From NCBI RefSeq assembly GCF_008477545.1, contig NZ_VORA01000006.1, forward strand, positions 62,001 through 126,000: a stretch of 64,000 nt of DNA. Direction: 5' to 3'. Below, in pieces: positions 38,289 to 45,848 of the stretch; the first letter of the stretch is position 1; every line of letters begins with the position of its first letter. Made by a program: the position numbers and the translations under genes. Source of the DNA: Roseibium aestuarii (GTDB lineage Bacteria > Pseudomonadota > Alphaproteobacteria > Rhizobiales > Stappiaceae). The notes under the pieces were generated by a model. The model did not search any database. It was not told the origin of the DNA and saw only the letters and a program-made list of their open reading frames with translations.

Positions 38289-40319
38289 TTGACTGCAATC
38301 TTTGAAAATCTCGTTGGCTTCATCGGCGACAATCCAGCGCTTGCCGGTCTCATCTGCTTCGCCGCCGCCATGGGCGAGGCGCTGTTCATCATCGGCCTGG
38401 TGGTGCCCAGCACCGTCGTGCTTGTGGGCGCCGGCACCCTGATTGGTCTGGGCAAGCTGGACGCGGTCTCGATCTTCATCTGGACTACCCTGGGCGCCAC
38501 GGTGGGAGACGCCCTGTCCTACTGGTTCGGCTACTTCTACAAGGACAAGGTTCGCAAGCTCTGGCCCCTGTCGCGCTATTCCAGCCTGATGGACCGGGGC
38601 GAGGAGTTCTTCCGCCAGCACGGCGGCAAGAGCGTCTTCATCGGCCGGTTCGTGCCGGGGGTGAAGTCGGTCGTCCCTGGCATCGCCGGAATGGTGGGCA
38701 TGAACGCCACCCGCTTCACAATCATCAACGTGACCTCTGCCTTCGTCTGGGCACTGGCGCATCTGGGACCGGGCATTCTGGCCGGTTCCGCGCTGGGAGC
38801 CATCGGGCAGGTGAGCGGACGGCTCGCCTTCGTGCTCGGCGGGCTTTGCGTCGTCACCTTCGTCACCATCATGCTCGGCCGCTGGCTGATCCTGATCATC
38901 ATGCCGCTCTTCCCCAACACCCATTCAGTGGTGGTGTCGTGGCTGGCGCGCCGGCCCGACCGGGTCTCGCGCTGGATCGCCGAGGCGCTGGATCCGGAAA
39001 ATCCGCGCTCCACGGGCATGCTGCTTTCGGCGGCCTTGCTGCTTGTCACCATGCCGCTGTTCTTCTGGTTCATGGGCGAGATCGCGCCCGGCGAGCCGAT
39101 GGTGCGCGCCGACGTGGCCATCCTGAACCTCTTCGATTCCCTGCGCTCGCCCATCGGCGACAAGCTGATGGTGATCGTCACCCTGCTGGGCGATGGCATC
39201 GTGGTGACGCTGGTCGCCACGGTCATCATCGCCTATCTGTTCCTGCGCAAGGCCTGGCGCCGGGCCACGGGCGTGCTGATTGCCATTGGCGGCACGGCGC
39301 TCTTCGTGCCGCTGATCAAGGCGCTGCTGGAACGCTCCCGCCCAATGGATCTCTACACCGGCGCGCAGATGTTCTCCTTCCCGAGCGGCCACGCGACACT
39401 CAACACAGTGCTCTTCGGCATCTGCGCGGTGCTGATTGCCCACGACCGCAGCCGCTGGGCAAAGGCCTCGATCTTCACTGTCACCGCGATCTACGTGATC
39501 GCCATGGCCTTCTCGCGGGTCTATCTGGGCGCGCACTGGCTCTCCGACGTGCTGGCCGGGCTGATGTTCGGCACCGCCATGGTCGCCGCCTTCGCCTTCG
39601 TCTTCTCTCCCGTGCATAACGAGAAGCTCGGCCGCATCACGCTTGCAGGCATGACCGTTGCCTCGCTTGCGCTCTTCGGCAGCTGGCACGTGATGCGGGC
39701 CCTGCCCTCGGCCATGGAAACCTATGCGCCGCGCAGCGAGATCATCCGCATGACCGGCAGCACCTGGCGCGGTTTCGGCTGGTCGCAGCTGCCGGCCCAG
39801 CGCATCGAGCTGAGCGGCGAGACCAAGGAGCCGCTGGTGATGCAATATGCCGGCGACCCGAAGCGGCTGATCGACAAGCTGGCTGGCGAAGGCTGGCGCC
39901 CGGCCCCCGAATGGACACTTTCCAGCGCCTCCGGTTTCGTGGAAGGGCAGACCCCGGCCGAAGATCTTCCCGCCTTCCCGCGCACCCAGAACGGCCGCCA
40001 GCCGGCCCTGACGCTGATCCGCAAGGACGAGGGCGCAGCCCCCTCCGACAGCCGCTGGGTCATGCGTCTCTGGCCCTCGCGCTATGCGGTGCTTGAAGGG
40101 CGCCAGCTGCTGCCGCTCTATACCGGCTCCGTGCTGCACGAGGAAATCATCCGGCCGATGGGCGAATTCTCCGGCCCGAAGACCGACCGGCAGACGCCGG
40201 AACCCAAGGACAACCCGCTGTCGAGCCTCAGCACCTCCCTGCAGCGGGAACGGCCGAATGGCGAGACGGTGGTTCTGGCCGTGGAGCCCTCCGACGCGAT
40301 CCCCGATCCCCTGCCCTGA
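38289..40319 (+). CDS. DedA-PAP2-LssY fusion membrane protein
   Basis: A 676-residue fusion. Residues about 1-205 are a DedA/VTT domain (GLICFAAAMGEALFIIGLVVPS, FIGRFVPGVKSVVPGIAG), a family of polyprenyl- or phospholipid-flipping membrane proteins. About 230-450 form a PAP2 phosphatase with its three motifs: KALLERSRP (about 344-352), FPSGHATLN (about 363) and SRVYLGAHWLSDV (about 408). About 480-640 is an LssY C-terminal domain (MQYAGDPKRLIDKLAGEGWR; RLWPSRYAVLEG). Many membrane segments. The start codon is TTG at 38289 with AGG four bases upstream; the next Met (38370) would cut the first DedA helix. Likely coupled flipping and dephosphorylation of an isoprenoid or lipid phosphate at the outer face of the inner membrane. 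Confidence 0.88.
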   Translation: MTAIFENLVGFIGDNPALAGLICFAAAMGEALFIIGLVVPSTVVLVGAGTLIGLGKLDAVSIFIWTTLGATVGDALSYWFGYFYKDKVRKLWPLSRYSSLMDRGEEFFRQHGGKSVFIGRFVPGVKSVVPGIAGMVGMNATRFTIINVTSAFVWALAHLGPGILAGSALGAIGQVSGRLAFVLGGLCVVTFVTIMLGRWLILIIMPLFPNTHSVVVSWLARRPDRVSRWIAEALDPENPRSTGMLLSAALLLVTMPLFFWFMGEIAPGEPMVRADVAILNLFDSLRSPIGDKLMVIVTLLGDGIVVTLVATVIIAYLFLRKAWRRATGVLIAIGGTALFVPLIKALLERSRPMDLYTGAQMFSFPSGHATLNTVLFGICAVLIAHDRSRWAKASIFTVTAIYVIAMAFSRVYLGAHWLSDVLAGLMFGTAMVAAFAFVFSPVHNEKLGRITLAGMTVASLALFGSWHVMRALPSAMETYAPRSEIIRMTGSTWRGFGWSQLPAQRIELSGETKEPLVMQYAGDPKRLIDKLAGEGWRPAPEWTLSSASGFVEGQTPAEDLPAFPRTQNGRQPALTLIRKDEGAAPSDSRWVMRLWPSRYAVLEGRQLLPLYTGSVLHEEIIRPMGEFSGPKTDRQTPEPKDNPLSSLSTSLQRERPNGETVVLAVEPSDAIPDPLP

Positions 40320-40409
40320 CCGGCAGGGCCCACTCCCCTTGCCGCTCCCCCGTGGCTGTGGCACACAAACCTTTCCCCTGAGGGGCACCGCCAAGGAAGG
40401 ACCCGACCC

Positions 40410-40823
40410 ATGGACGCCAGACAGATCAATGACGAGCTGACCGTCAGCCCGCAAATCAGCGTGAATGATGTCGCCCGGATTGCCGCGCTCGGCTACAAGT
40501 CGCTCATCTGCAACCGGCCGGACCACGAGGACCCGGGTCAGCCGAGCTTTGACGAGATTGCCGCCGCCGCAGAGGCCGCCGGTCTCGAGGTGCGGTTCCA
40601 GCCGGTCGTTTCCGGCATGGTGCTGAACGAGGATGCGGAAACCTTCGGCCAATCCCTGGCGGATCTGCCCAAGCCGGTCTTCGCCTATTGCCGCTCCGGC
40701 ACGCGCTGCGCCATGCTCTGGTCGCTCAGCAAGGTCGGCAACCTGCCGGCGGACGAGATCCTGGAAGCCGCCGGCCGCGCCGGTTACAATCTGGCGGGCA
40801 TGGCCCACCGGCTGGAAGGCTGA
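40410..40823 (+). CDS. TIGR01244-family beta-lactamase-hydrolase-like/dual-specificity phosphatase-like protein
   Basis: A 137-residue protein of the TIGR01244 family (DSP-like fold, found fused to sulfide-oxidising beta-lactamase-like proteins such as Blh). The phosphatase P-loop is YCRSGTRCAMLW, with catalytic Cys94 and Arg100 (C-x5-R). It begins MDARQINDELTVSPQISVNDV, the family N-terminus. Its substrate is not known; association with sulfur or persulfide metabolism is known for some family members. It precedes an alpha/beta hydrolase by 12 bases, same strand. Confidence 0.88.
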   Translation: MDARQINDELTVSPQISVNDVARIAALGYKSLICNRPDHEDPGQPSFDEIAAAAEAAGLEVRFQPVVSGMVLNEDAETFGQSLADLPKPVFAYCRSGTRCAMLWSLSKVGNLPADEILEAAGRAGYNLAGMAHRLEG

Positions 40824-40835
40824 TCGGACCCCATC

Positions 40836-41888
40836 TTGCTCGACCAGCGCTGGCATCCCGGCGACAGCGGCATTCTCGTCGTGGTGTTTTCCCAGGTCCG
40901 CATTCCGGCGGGAAAGTTCGGGCTTGAGCGCCTGTTCCAGCGCACCCGCCACAGCTGCCTGTTCCTGAACGATCTTTCGGGCGGATGGTACCGCGGCCTC
41001 GACGAGACAATCGACGCCGCGGTGTCGAACGCCCTTGCCCGGCCGGGCTCTCGGCCGGGAACGGCACCGACACGGATCATCTATTATGGCTCGTCGATGG
41101 GCGGCTATGGCGCCCTTCGCACCGCCCTGCGCCGGGGCGACGGAGACCTCCATGCCTTCGGCACCGAACTGTGCCTCGGGCGGCCGGGATCCCGCAGCCT
41201 GGCGGCCGGGGTCACGGCCAGCGGTCTTGCCCATGATCTGCCGGAGGCCCATCCGGATACGGCGCGCCGCACCTTGCGGCTCTATTTCGGCTGTTTCGAC
41301 GGCACCGATGCGCTCAATGCCGCACGCGCAGCAGATCTCCTGCCGCAGGCGCTGCTGCATTGCCTTGCCTCCACCCATGGCAGCCACGACCATCTCTACA
41401 CGCTCAACCTGATCCGCAGGATCACCGGAACCTTCCAGCGCGATCCCGAGACGGAGCTGGCGTCGAAGGGTCTGATCCTGCATCCCTCCCTTGCCGCGCT
41501 GACGGACTTCGGCCAGCTTTTCGAGCGCTTTGCCACTGGCGAATGCCCCGCGCCCGAGACGCTGAGCGCGCTGCCGGAGTTCGACAGGAACCCGGGAATG
41601 CGGGCGCTTGCGGCCGAATTCGAGGCCCGCGCCGGGCAGACCGAGGCGGCCCTGTGCCGGCTGGAGTTGCTGGAGCGGGAGATCGATGCCGATCCGGTCT
41701 GGCAGGGCCTGCCGAAACGCTGGCGCAAGAAGCTGCCGCTTCGCCGGGTGGAGATCCTGCGCGACAGCGGCGATCCGGTTCGGGCGCGCGCCGCCCTTCA
41801 GGCCGCCTGCACGACCTTTCCGGTCGACGACCAGATGGTGGCCCTTGGTGCAACGCTCGGTCTCGCCCTGCACGTAAAGAGTTCCTGA
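40836..41888 (+). CDS. Unassigned alpha/beta hydrolase-like protein with helical C-terminus
   Basis: A 350-residue protein. The nucleophile elbow YYGSSMGGYGAL (about 84-95) puts Ser in the G-x-S-x-G position (GSSMG), and a late His is present in STHGSHDHLY (about 182). C-terminal 100 residues are alanine/leucine/arginine-rich and helical (MRALAAEFEARAGQTEAALCRLE), suggestive of a TPR-like repeat. The start is a TTG at 40836, 12 bases after the TIGR01244 gene; no ATG precedes residue 88. Coupled to that gene by proximity. No family assignment with confidence; similar domains occur in proteins of surface-polysaccharide loci. Function unknown. Confidence 0.65.
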   Translation: MLDQRWHPGDSGILVVVFSQVRIPAGKFGLERLFQRTRHSCLFLNDLSGGWYRGLDETIDAAVSNALARPGSRPGTAPTRIIYYGSSMGGYGALRTALRRGDGDLHAFGTELCLGRPGSRSLAAGVTASGLAHDLPEAHPDTARRTLRLYFGCFDGTDALNAARAADLLPQALLHCLASTHGSHDHLYTLNLIRRITGTFQRDPETELASKGLILHPSLAALTDFGQLFERFATGECPAPETLSALPEFDRNPGMRALAAEFEARAGQTEAALCRLELLEREIDADPVWQGLPKRWRKKLPLRRVEILRDSGDPVRARAALQAACTTFPVDDQMVALGATLGLALHVKSS

Positions 41889-41992
41889 ATTTCACTTCCG
41901 AGAGCCGGAATTGCTTGCCATAAGCACTTACCGAATTCCCTCGTTTTTACGCGACCTTGTTAAAACATTTGGCGATGGCCCTTGCAAAAAAC

Positions 41993-42007
41993 GAACATAT
42001 AAGGAAC
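41993..42007. promoter_or_regulatory. LexA (SOS) box upstream of mmcB
   Basis: GAAC-ATATAAG-GAAC is the exact reverse complement of the alphaproteobacterial LexA operator GTTC-N7-GTTC. It ends 9 bases before the mmcB start codon, so it overlaps the expected promoter or start region. mmcB is a known LexA-controlled gene in Caulobacter, which strengthens the call. Confidence 0.85.
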
Positions 42008-42016
42008 AAATAGGGA

Positions 42017-42526
42017 ATGAACTCCGAGGCGTTCCCCCCGTCCAACCGGCTGGTCCTGGACGATCCCTTAACGGACGGACGGCAGTCCGAAATGGCCCTG
42101 AGGATCTGGCGCGGCACGGGCAGGTTGCTGCGCAGCCTGAACTATGCCTGCCTTGCCGAGCTCAGCCTCGCCTCCGGCCGGCGGGCGGACCTGATCGCCC
42201 TTGGCCCCAAGGGGGAAGTGATCATCGTGGAGGTGAAGTCCTCGGTTGCCGACTTCCGCGCGGACAGCAAGTGGCCGGACTACCGCCAGCATTGCGACCG
42301 GCTCTATTTCGCCACCCATCCGGACATGCCGCTGGAGATCTTCCCTCAAGACGCCGGGCTGATCGTCGCCGACGGGTTCGGCGCGGAGATCCTGCGCGAG
42401 GCCCCCGAGCACAAGCTTGCCGCCGCCACCCGCAAGGCCGTGAGCCTGCGCTTTGCCCGGATCGCCGCCGGACGGCTTCAGGATCTGGGCGATCCGGACG
42501 GCCGCAGCTTCTTTCACGGTCTCTGA
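42017..42526 (+). CDS. mmcB: MmcB family DNA repair protein
   Basis: A 169-residue protein of the MmcB family (PF06319), which has a PD-(D/E)XK nuclease-like fold and confers mitomycin C tolerance in Caulobacter. The nuclease-like core reads GRRADLIALGPKGEVIIVEVKSSVADFRADSKW: Asp58 (RADLI), then Glu72 and Lys74 in VEVKSS, fitting the D-ExK pattern. Start ATG is preceded by AGGAACAAATAGGGA, and a LexA box ends 9 bases upstream, as in the Caulobacter gene. It lies between the alpha/beta hydrolase gene and a photolyase gene. Identity is well supported. Confidence 0.9.
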   Translation: MNSEAFPPSNRLVLDDPLTDGRQSEMALRIWRGTGRLLRSLNYACLAELSLASGRRADLIALGPKGEVIIVEVKSSVADFRADSKWPDYRQHCDRLYFATHPDMPLEIFPQDAGLIVADGFGAEILREAPEHKLAAATRKAVSLRFARIAAGRLQDLGDPDGRSFFHGL

Positions 42527-42610
42527 CATCCGCCAGACCCGCGCCTGCGTAAGGACTTTCAGGATCCCTCGTCCGCCCGGCCATGCCGGCGGTCCGCGTC
42601 CCGGAAGCCC

Positions 42611-44218
42611 ATGCAAGCAGAGCCTCTTCAGATCGTCTGGTTCAAGCGTGACCTGCGCGTTGCCGATCACGCGCCGCTGACCCTTGCCACCCGCACGGGA
42701 CCGGTGCTGCCACTCTACGTGATCGAGCCGGACCTCTGGCGTCAGAGCGATGCCTCAGGCCGGCAGCTTGCCTTTCTGCTGGAAAGCCTCGCCGAGCTGG
42801 ACCGGGAGCTGTGCCGCCTCGGCCAGCCGCTTTGCCTGCGCTTCGGCGCCATGCCCGAGGTGCTGGCCGAGCTCCACGCCACCCACCGGATCGGCGGCCT
42901 GTGGGCCCATGAGGAGACCGGCAACGGCTGGACCTTTGCCCGCGACATTGCTGTGCGCGGCTGGTGCCGGGAAACCGGCATTCCCTTCACCGAATTGCGC
43001 CAGACCGGGGTGCATCGGGCGCTTCGATCCCGCGACGGCTGGGCCGCCCGGTGGGAACAGGAGATGCGCGGCGCCCTGCTGCCGCCTCCCGCTTTGCCAC
43101 CTCTGCCCGCGCCCGTGAGGCAAGAGGCCCTGCCCGGCCTGCGGGATCTCGAGACCCGGCTGGGGCTGGCGACCGATCCTTGCGAGGGGCGGCAGCCCGG
43201 TGGACGGCGTGCCGGTCTTGTCTGTCTCGACAGCTTCCTGACCCGGCGTGGACGGACCTATCGCCGCGCCATGTCGACACCGCTCGAAGCCTTTGACGCC
43301 TGCTCGCGGATCTCGCCCCATCTTGCCTTCGGCACCCTGTCCCTGCGGGAAGTGACCCAGGCCACCCGCACCCGCGAGGCCGCAGCCCGGGCCGCCGGAG
43401 ACCGGGACTGGGGCGAGGCCATGACGTCCTTCTCCGGCCGTCTGCACTGGCATTGCCATTTCATCCAGAAGCTGGAGGACCAGCCGGACCTCGAAACGCG
43501 CTGCCTGCACCCGGCGCTTGAGGGCCTGCGGCCGCGTGAACCCGATGCCCAGCGGCTGGCCGCTTGGTGCAACGGGGAGACCGGGCTGCCCTTCGTGGAT
43601 GCCTGCATGCGCGCCCTTCGGGCGACCGGCTGGATGAACTTCCGCATGCGGGCCATGCTGATGGCGGTGGCCAGCTATCACCTGTGGCTGGACTGGCGGT
43701 CGACCGGCGCCCATCTGGCGCGGATGTTCACCGATTACGAACCGGGTATCCACTGGCCTCAGGTGCAGATGCAGTCCGGCACGACAGGCATCAACACCAT
43801 CCGCATCTACAACCCGGTGAAACAGGGACTGGACCAGGACCCGCAAGGGCTTTTCATCCGCCGCTTTGTGCCCGAGCTGGCGGCGATCCCCACACCGTTC
43901 CTGCATGAACCCTGGCGGGCACCCAATGCCGCGCAGGTGCTGGACCGGGTCTATCCGGCGCCCATCGTCGATCATCTGGCGGCCGCACGGGAGGCGCGAC
44001 AGACGCTCTGGGCCCTTAGAGGCGCCCGTGGGTTCCACGCCACCGCCGACCGGATCCAGGCGCGGCACGGGTCGCGGCGCGCCGGTCTTCCGATGACCGG
44101 CCAGGGCAAGCGCGGAGAGAGCACGAGGGGAAAAGGCCGCGCGGCGTCGCCCCCGGACCAGCTCGATCTCTTCGGGACCGGCGAGACGCCGCGCCAATCA
44201 GAGAGGGCGGGGTCATGA
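42611..44218 (+). CDS. Cryptochrome/DNA photolyase family protein
   Basis: A 535-residue photolyase/cryptochrome family member. The N-terminal antenna domain starts LQIVWFKRDLRVADHAPL, the classical FKRDLR motif. The FAD-binding domain has SRISPHLAFGTLSLREV, FSGRLHWHCHFIQKL, GLPFVDACMRALRATGWMNFRMRAML and TTGINTIRIYNPVKQG. The family belongs to the FAD-binding-domain type with DUF2256 partner, not to the Fe-S class. Repair of cyclobutane pyrimidine dimers is plausible, though the C-terminal substrate contacts are not all verifiable. A basic, low-complexity tail of about 60 residues follows. DUF2256 overlaps its stop codon by 4 bases (ATGA), so they are coupled. Confidence 0.88.
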   Translation: MQAEPLQIVWFKRDLRVADHAPLTLATRTGPVLPLYVIEPDLWRQSDASGRQLAFLLESLAELDRELCRLGQPLCLRFGAMPEVLAELHATHRIGGLWAHEETGNGWTFARDIAVRGWCRETGIPFTELRQTGVHRALRSRDGWAARWEQEMRGALLPPPALPPLPAPVRQEALPGLRDLETRLGLATDPCEGRQPGGRRAGLVCLDSFLTRRGRTYRRAMSTPLEAFDACSRISPHLAFGTLSLREVTQATRTREAAARAAGDRDWGEAMTSFSGRLHWHCHFIQKLEDQPDLETRCLHPALEGLRPREPDAQRLAAWCNGETGLPFVDACMRALRATGWMNFRMRAMLMAVASYHLWLDWRSTGAHLARMFTDYEPGIHWPQVQMQSGTTGINTIRIYNPVKQGLDQDPQGLFIRRFVPELAAIPTPFLHEPWRAPNAAQVLDRVYPAPIVDHLAAAREARQTLWALRGARGFHATADRIQARHGSRRAGLPMTGQGKRGESTRGKGRAASPPDQLDLFGTGETPRQSERAGS

Positions 44219-44397
44219 GCGGGCATCGCAAACCCCATCTGCCGCAGAAGACCTGCCGCACCTGCGGCCGGCCCTTTGCCTGGCGCAAGAAATGGGCCCG
44301 GGTGTGGGATGAGGTTCTCTATTGCTCAGACAGGTGCCGGCGCGGCCGCAAGCGGTCAGGACAGGACCCGCAAGCTCAGGATCAGCGCTTCACCTGA
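44215..44397 (+). CDS. DUF2256 zinc-ribbon protein
   Basis: A 60-residue protein with CRTCGRPFAWRKKW and YCSDRCRRGRK, a Cys-x2-Cys...Cys-x3-Cys zinc-ribbon of the DUF2256 family. Starts in the ATGA overlap with the photolyase stop. DUF2256 commonly sits next to or is fused with this photolyase subgroup, so it probably serves that enzyme (DNA or cofactor binding is unproven). Its last 16 bases overlap the 3' end of the leftward otsA gene. Confidence 0.88.
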   Translation: MSGHRKPHLPQKTCRTCGRPFAWRKKWARVWDEVLYCSDRCRRGRKRSGQDPQAQDQRFT

Positions 44398-45758
44398 CGC
44401 AGGTCGGCCATGATCGCGTCGGACCAGGCGACCGCATCCTCCTTGCACAGGCGATCAAACAGGATCTGCCAGCGGTCGCGGCGTTCTTCCAGAGGCATGG
44501 TGATGGCGGTCTGAAGGCCCAGGGCCACGTCCTCGGCCGAGTGGGGATTGACCACGATGGCTTCCTTCATGCCCTCAGCCGCCCCCGCAAAGCGGGACAG
44601 CACGAGCACGCCGGGATCCTCGGCCCGCTGGGCAGCGATGTATTCCTTTGCGACAAGGTTCATGCCGTCTCGCAAGGGGGTGACGAGACAGACGCGGCTG
44701 GCCCGGTAGATGCCGGCAAGGGCCCGGCGCGGGAAGGAGCGGGTGAGGAAGCGGATCGGCGTCCAGTCCAGATCGGCAAAGCGCCCGTTCACATGGCCGG
44801 TCAGCTCGTCCAGCTCGCGGCGGATCTCGATATAGGCGTCCAGCTCCGCCCGGGAAGGCGGGGCGATCTGCATCAGCGACACCTGACCGCGGTTTTCCGG
44901 ATAGTCCTCCAGCAGCCGTTCGAAGGCTCTGAAGCGTTCGGGCAGTCCCTTGGAATAGTCGATCCGGTCAACGCCGATGATCTGCTGGCGCCCGCCCAGA
45001 AGCTTTTCGAGCCGCGCCATGTTGCGCCGGGCGTCTGGAGTCATGGCGAATTTGGAGAAGGCTTCCGCATCGATGCCGATGGGATAGCAGCGGGCAACCG
45101 TCTCGCGGCCGGCCATCCGCAACCTCCCCTCGCCCAGCTCGTCTGCCCCCAGCTCCTCGACGGCAAAGCGCCGGAAATTGTCCGCGTCGCGGGCCGTCTG
45201 GAAGCCGAGCAGGTCATAGGCCATCATGGACCGGACGATCGATCCGGCATTGGGCAGGGCGGCCAAGATCTCCGGCGCCGGGAAGGGAATGTGAAGGAAG
45301 AAGGCGAGCGGGTTGTTCACCTCCATGGCGCGCATCTGGGAGGCGAAGGTCAGGAAGTGATAGTCATGCACCCAGACCATGTCGTCGGCCTCGAGCAGGG
45401 GCCGCAGCCGGGTGGCAAAGCGCTCGTTGACATGGCGATAGCCCTGCTCGAACCGCCGGTCGAACACGGCGAGATCGAGCCGGTAGTGCAGGACCGGCCA
45501 GAGGGTTCGATTTGCATAGCCGGCGTAGAAAAGGTCGTAGTCGGCCTGGGTCATGTCGAGCTGGACCATCTGGACCTTGCGGGTCTTCGTGGTCTTGAAG
45601 GCGCCGAAGGTTCCCTCTTCCGAGATCTCTCCGGACCATCCGTACCAGACACCACCGCTCTTGGTGAGGGCATCCACGAGGGCCACCGCCAGTCCTCCGG
45701 CGCGCCCCGTGTCCTTCAGGGGTCCCACGCGGTTTGACACGACGACAAGGCGGCCCAT
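44382..45758 (-). CDS. otsA: Trehalose-6-phosphate synthase OtsA
   Basis: A 458-residue GT20 enzyme that makes trehalose 6-phosphate from UDP-glucose and glucose 6-phosphate. The N-terminal loop [20 protein letters not shown] binds glucose 6-phosphate, and [44 protein letters not shown] and [17 protein letters not shown] are the GT20 core. It is the last gene of otsB-GH15-otsA, starting 90 bases after GH15. The 3' end overlaps DUF2256 by 16 bases on the opposite strand. Complete and typical in length. Confidence 0.97.
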   Translation of the reverse strand: MGRLVVVSNRVGPLKDTGRAGGLAVALVDALTKSGGVWYGWSGEISEEGTFGAFKTTKTRKVQMVQLDMTQADYDLFYAGYANRTLWPVLHYRLDLAVFDRRFEQGYRHVNERFATRLRPLLEADDMVWVHDYHFLTFASQMRAMEVNNPLAFFLHIPFPAPEILAALPNAGSIVRSMMAYDLLGFQTARDADNFRRFAVEELGADELGEGRLRMAGRETVARCYPIGIDAEAFSKFAMTPDARRNMARLEKLLGGRQQIIGVDRIDYSKGLPERFRAFERLLEDYPENRGQVSLMQIAPPSRAELDAYIEIRRELDELTGHVNGRFADLDWTPIRFLTRSFPRRALAGIYRASRVCLVTPLRDGMNLVAKEYIAAQRAEDPGVLVLSRFAGAAEGMKEAIVVNPHSAEDVALGLQTAITMPLEERRDRWQILFDRLCKEDAVAWSDAIMADLRQVKR

Positions 45759-45848
45759 GAATTTCCCTCCAGTCCAGGTTTGTGATCTCTCGCCCCCGTG
45801 CGACGCACCGGGAGGTGAGCCGGCGGCATATGCCTGCCGCCGCCGGTC

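Noticed and set aside
38925..41873. 982-residue open frame opposite DedA-PAP2 and the hydrolase
   Set aside because: Shadow of three real genes; no recognisable domain.
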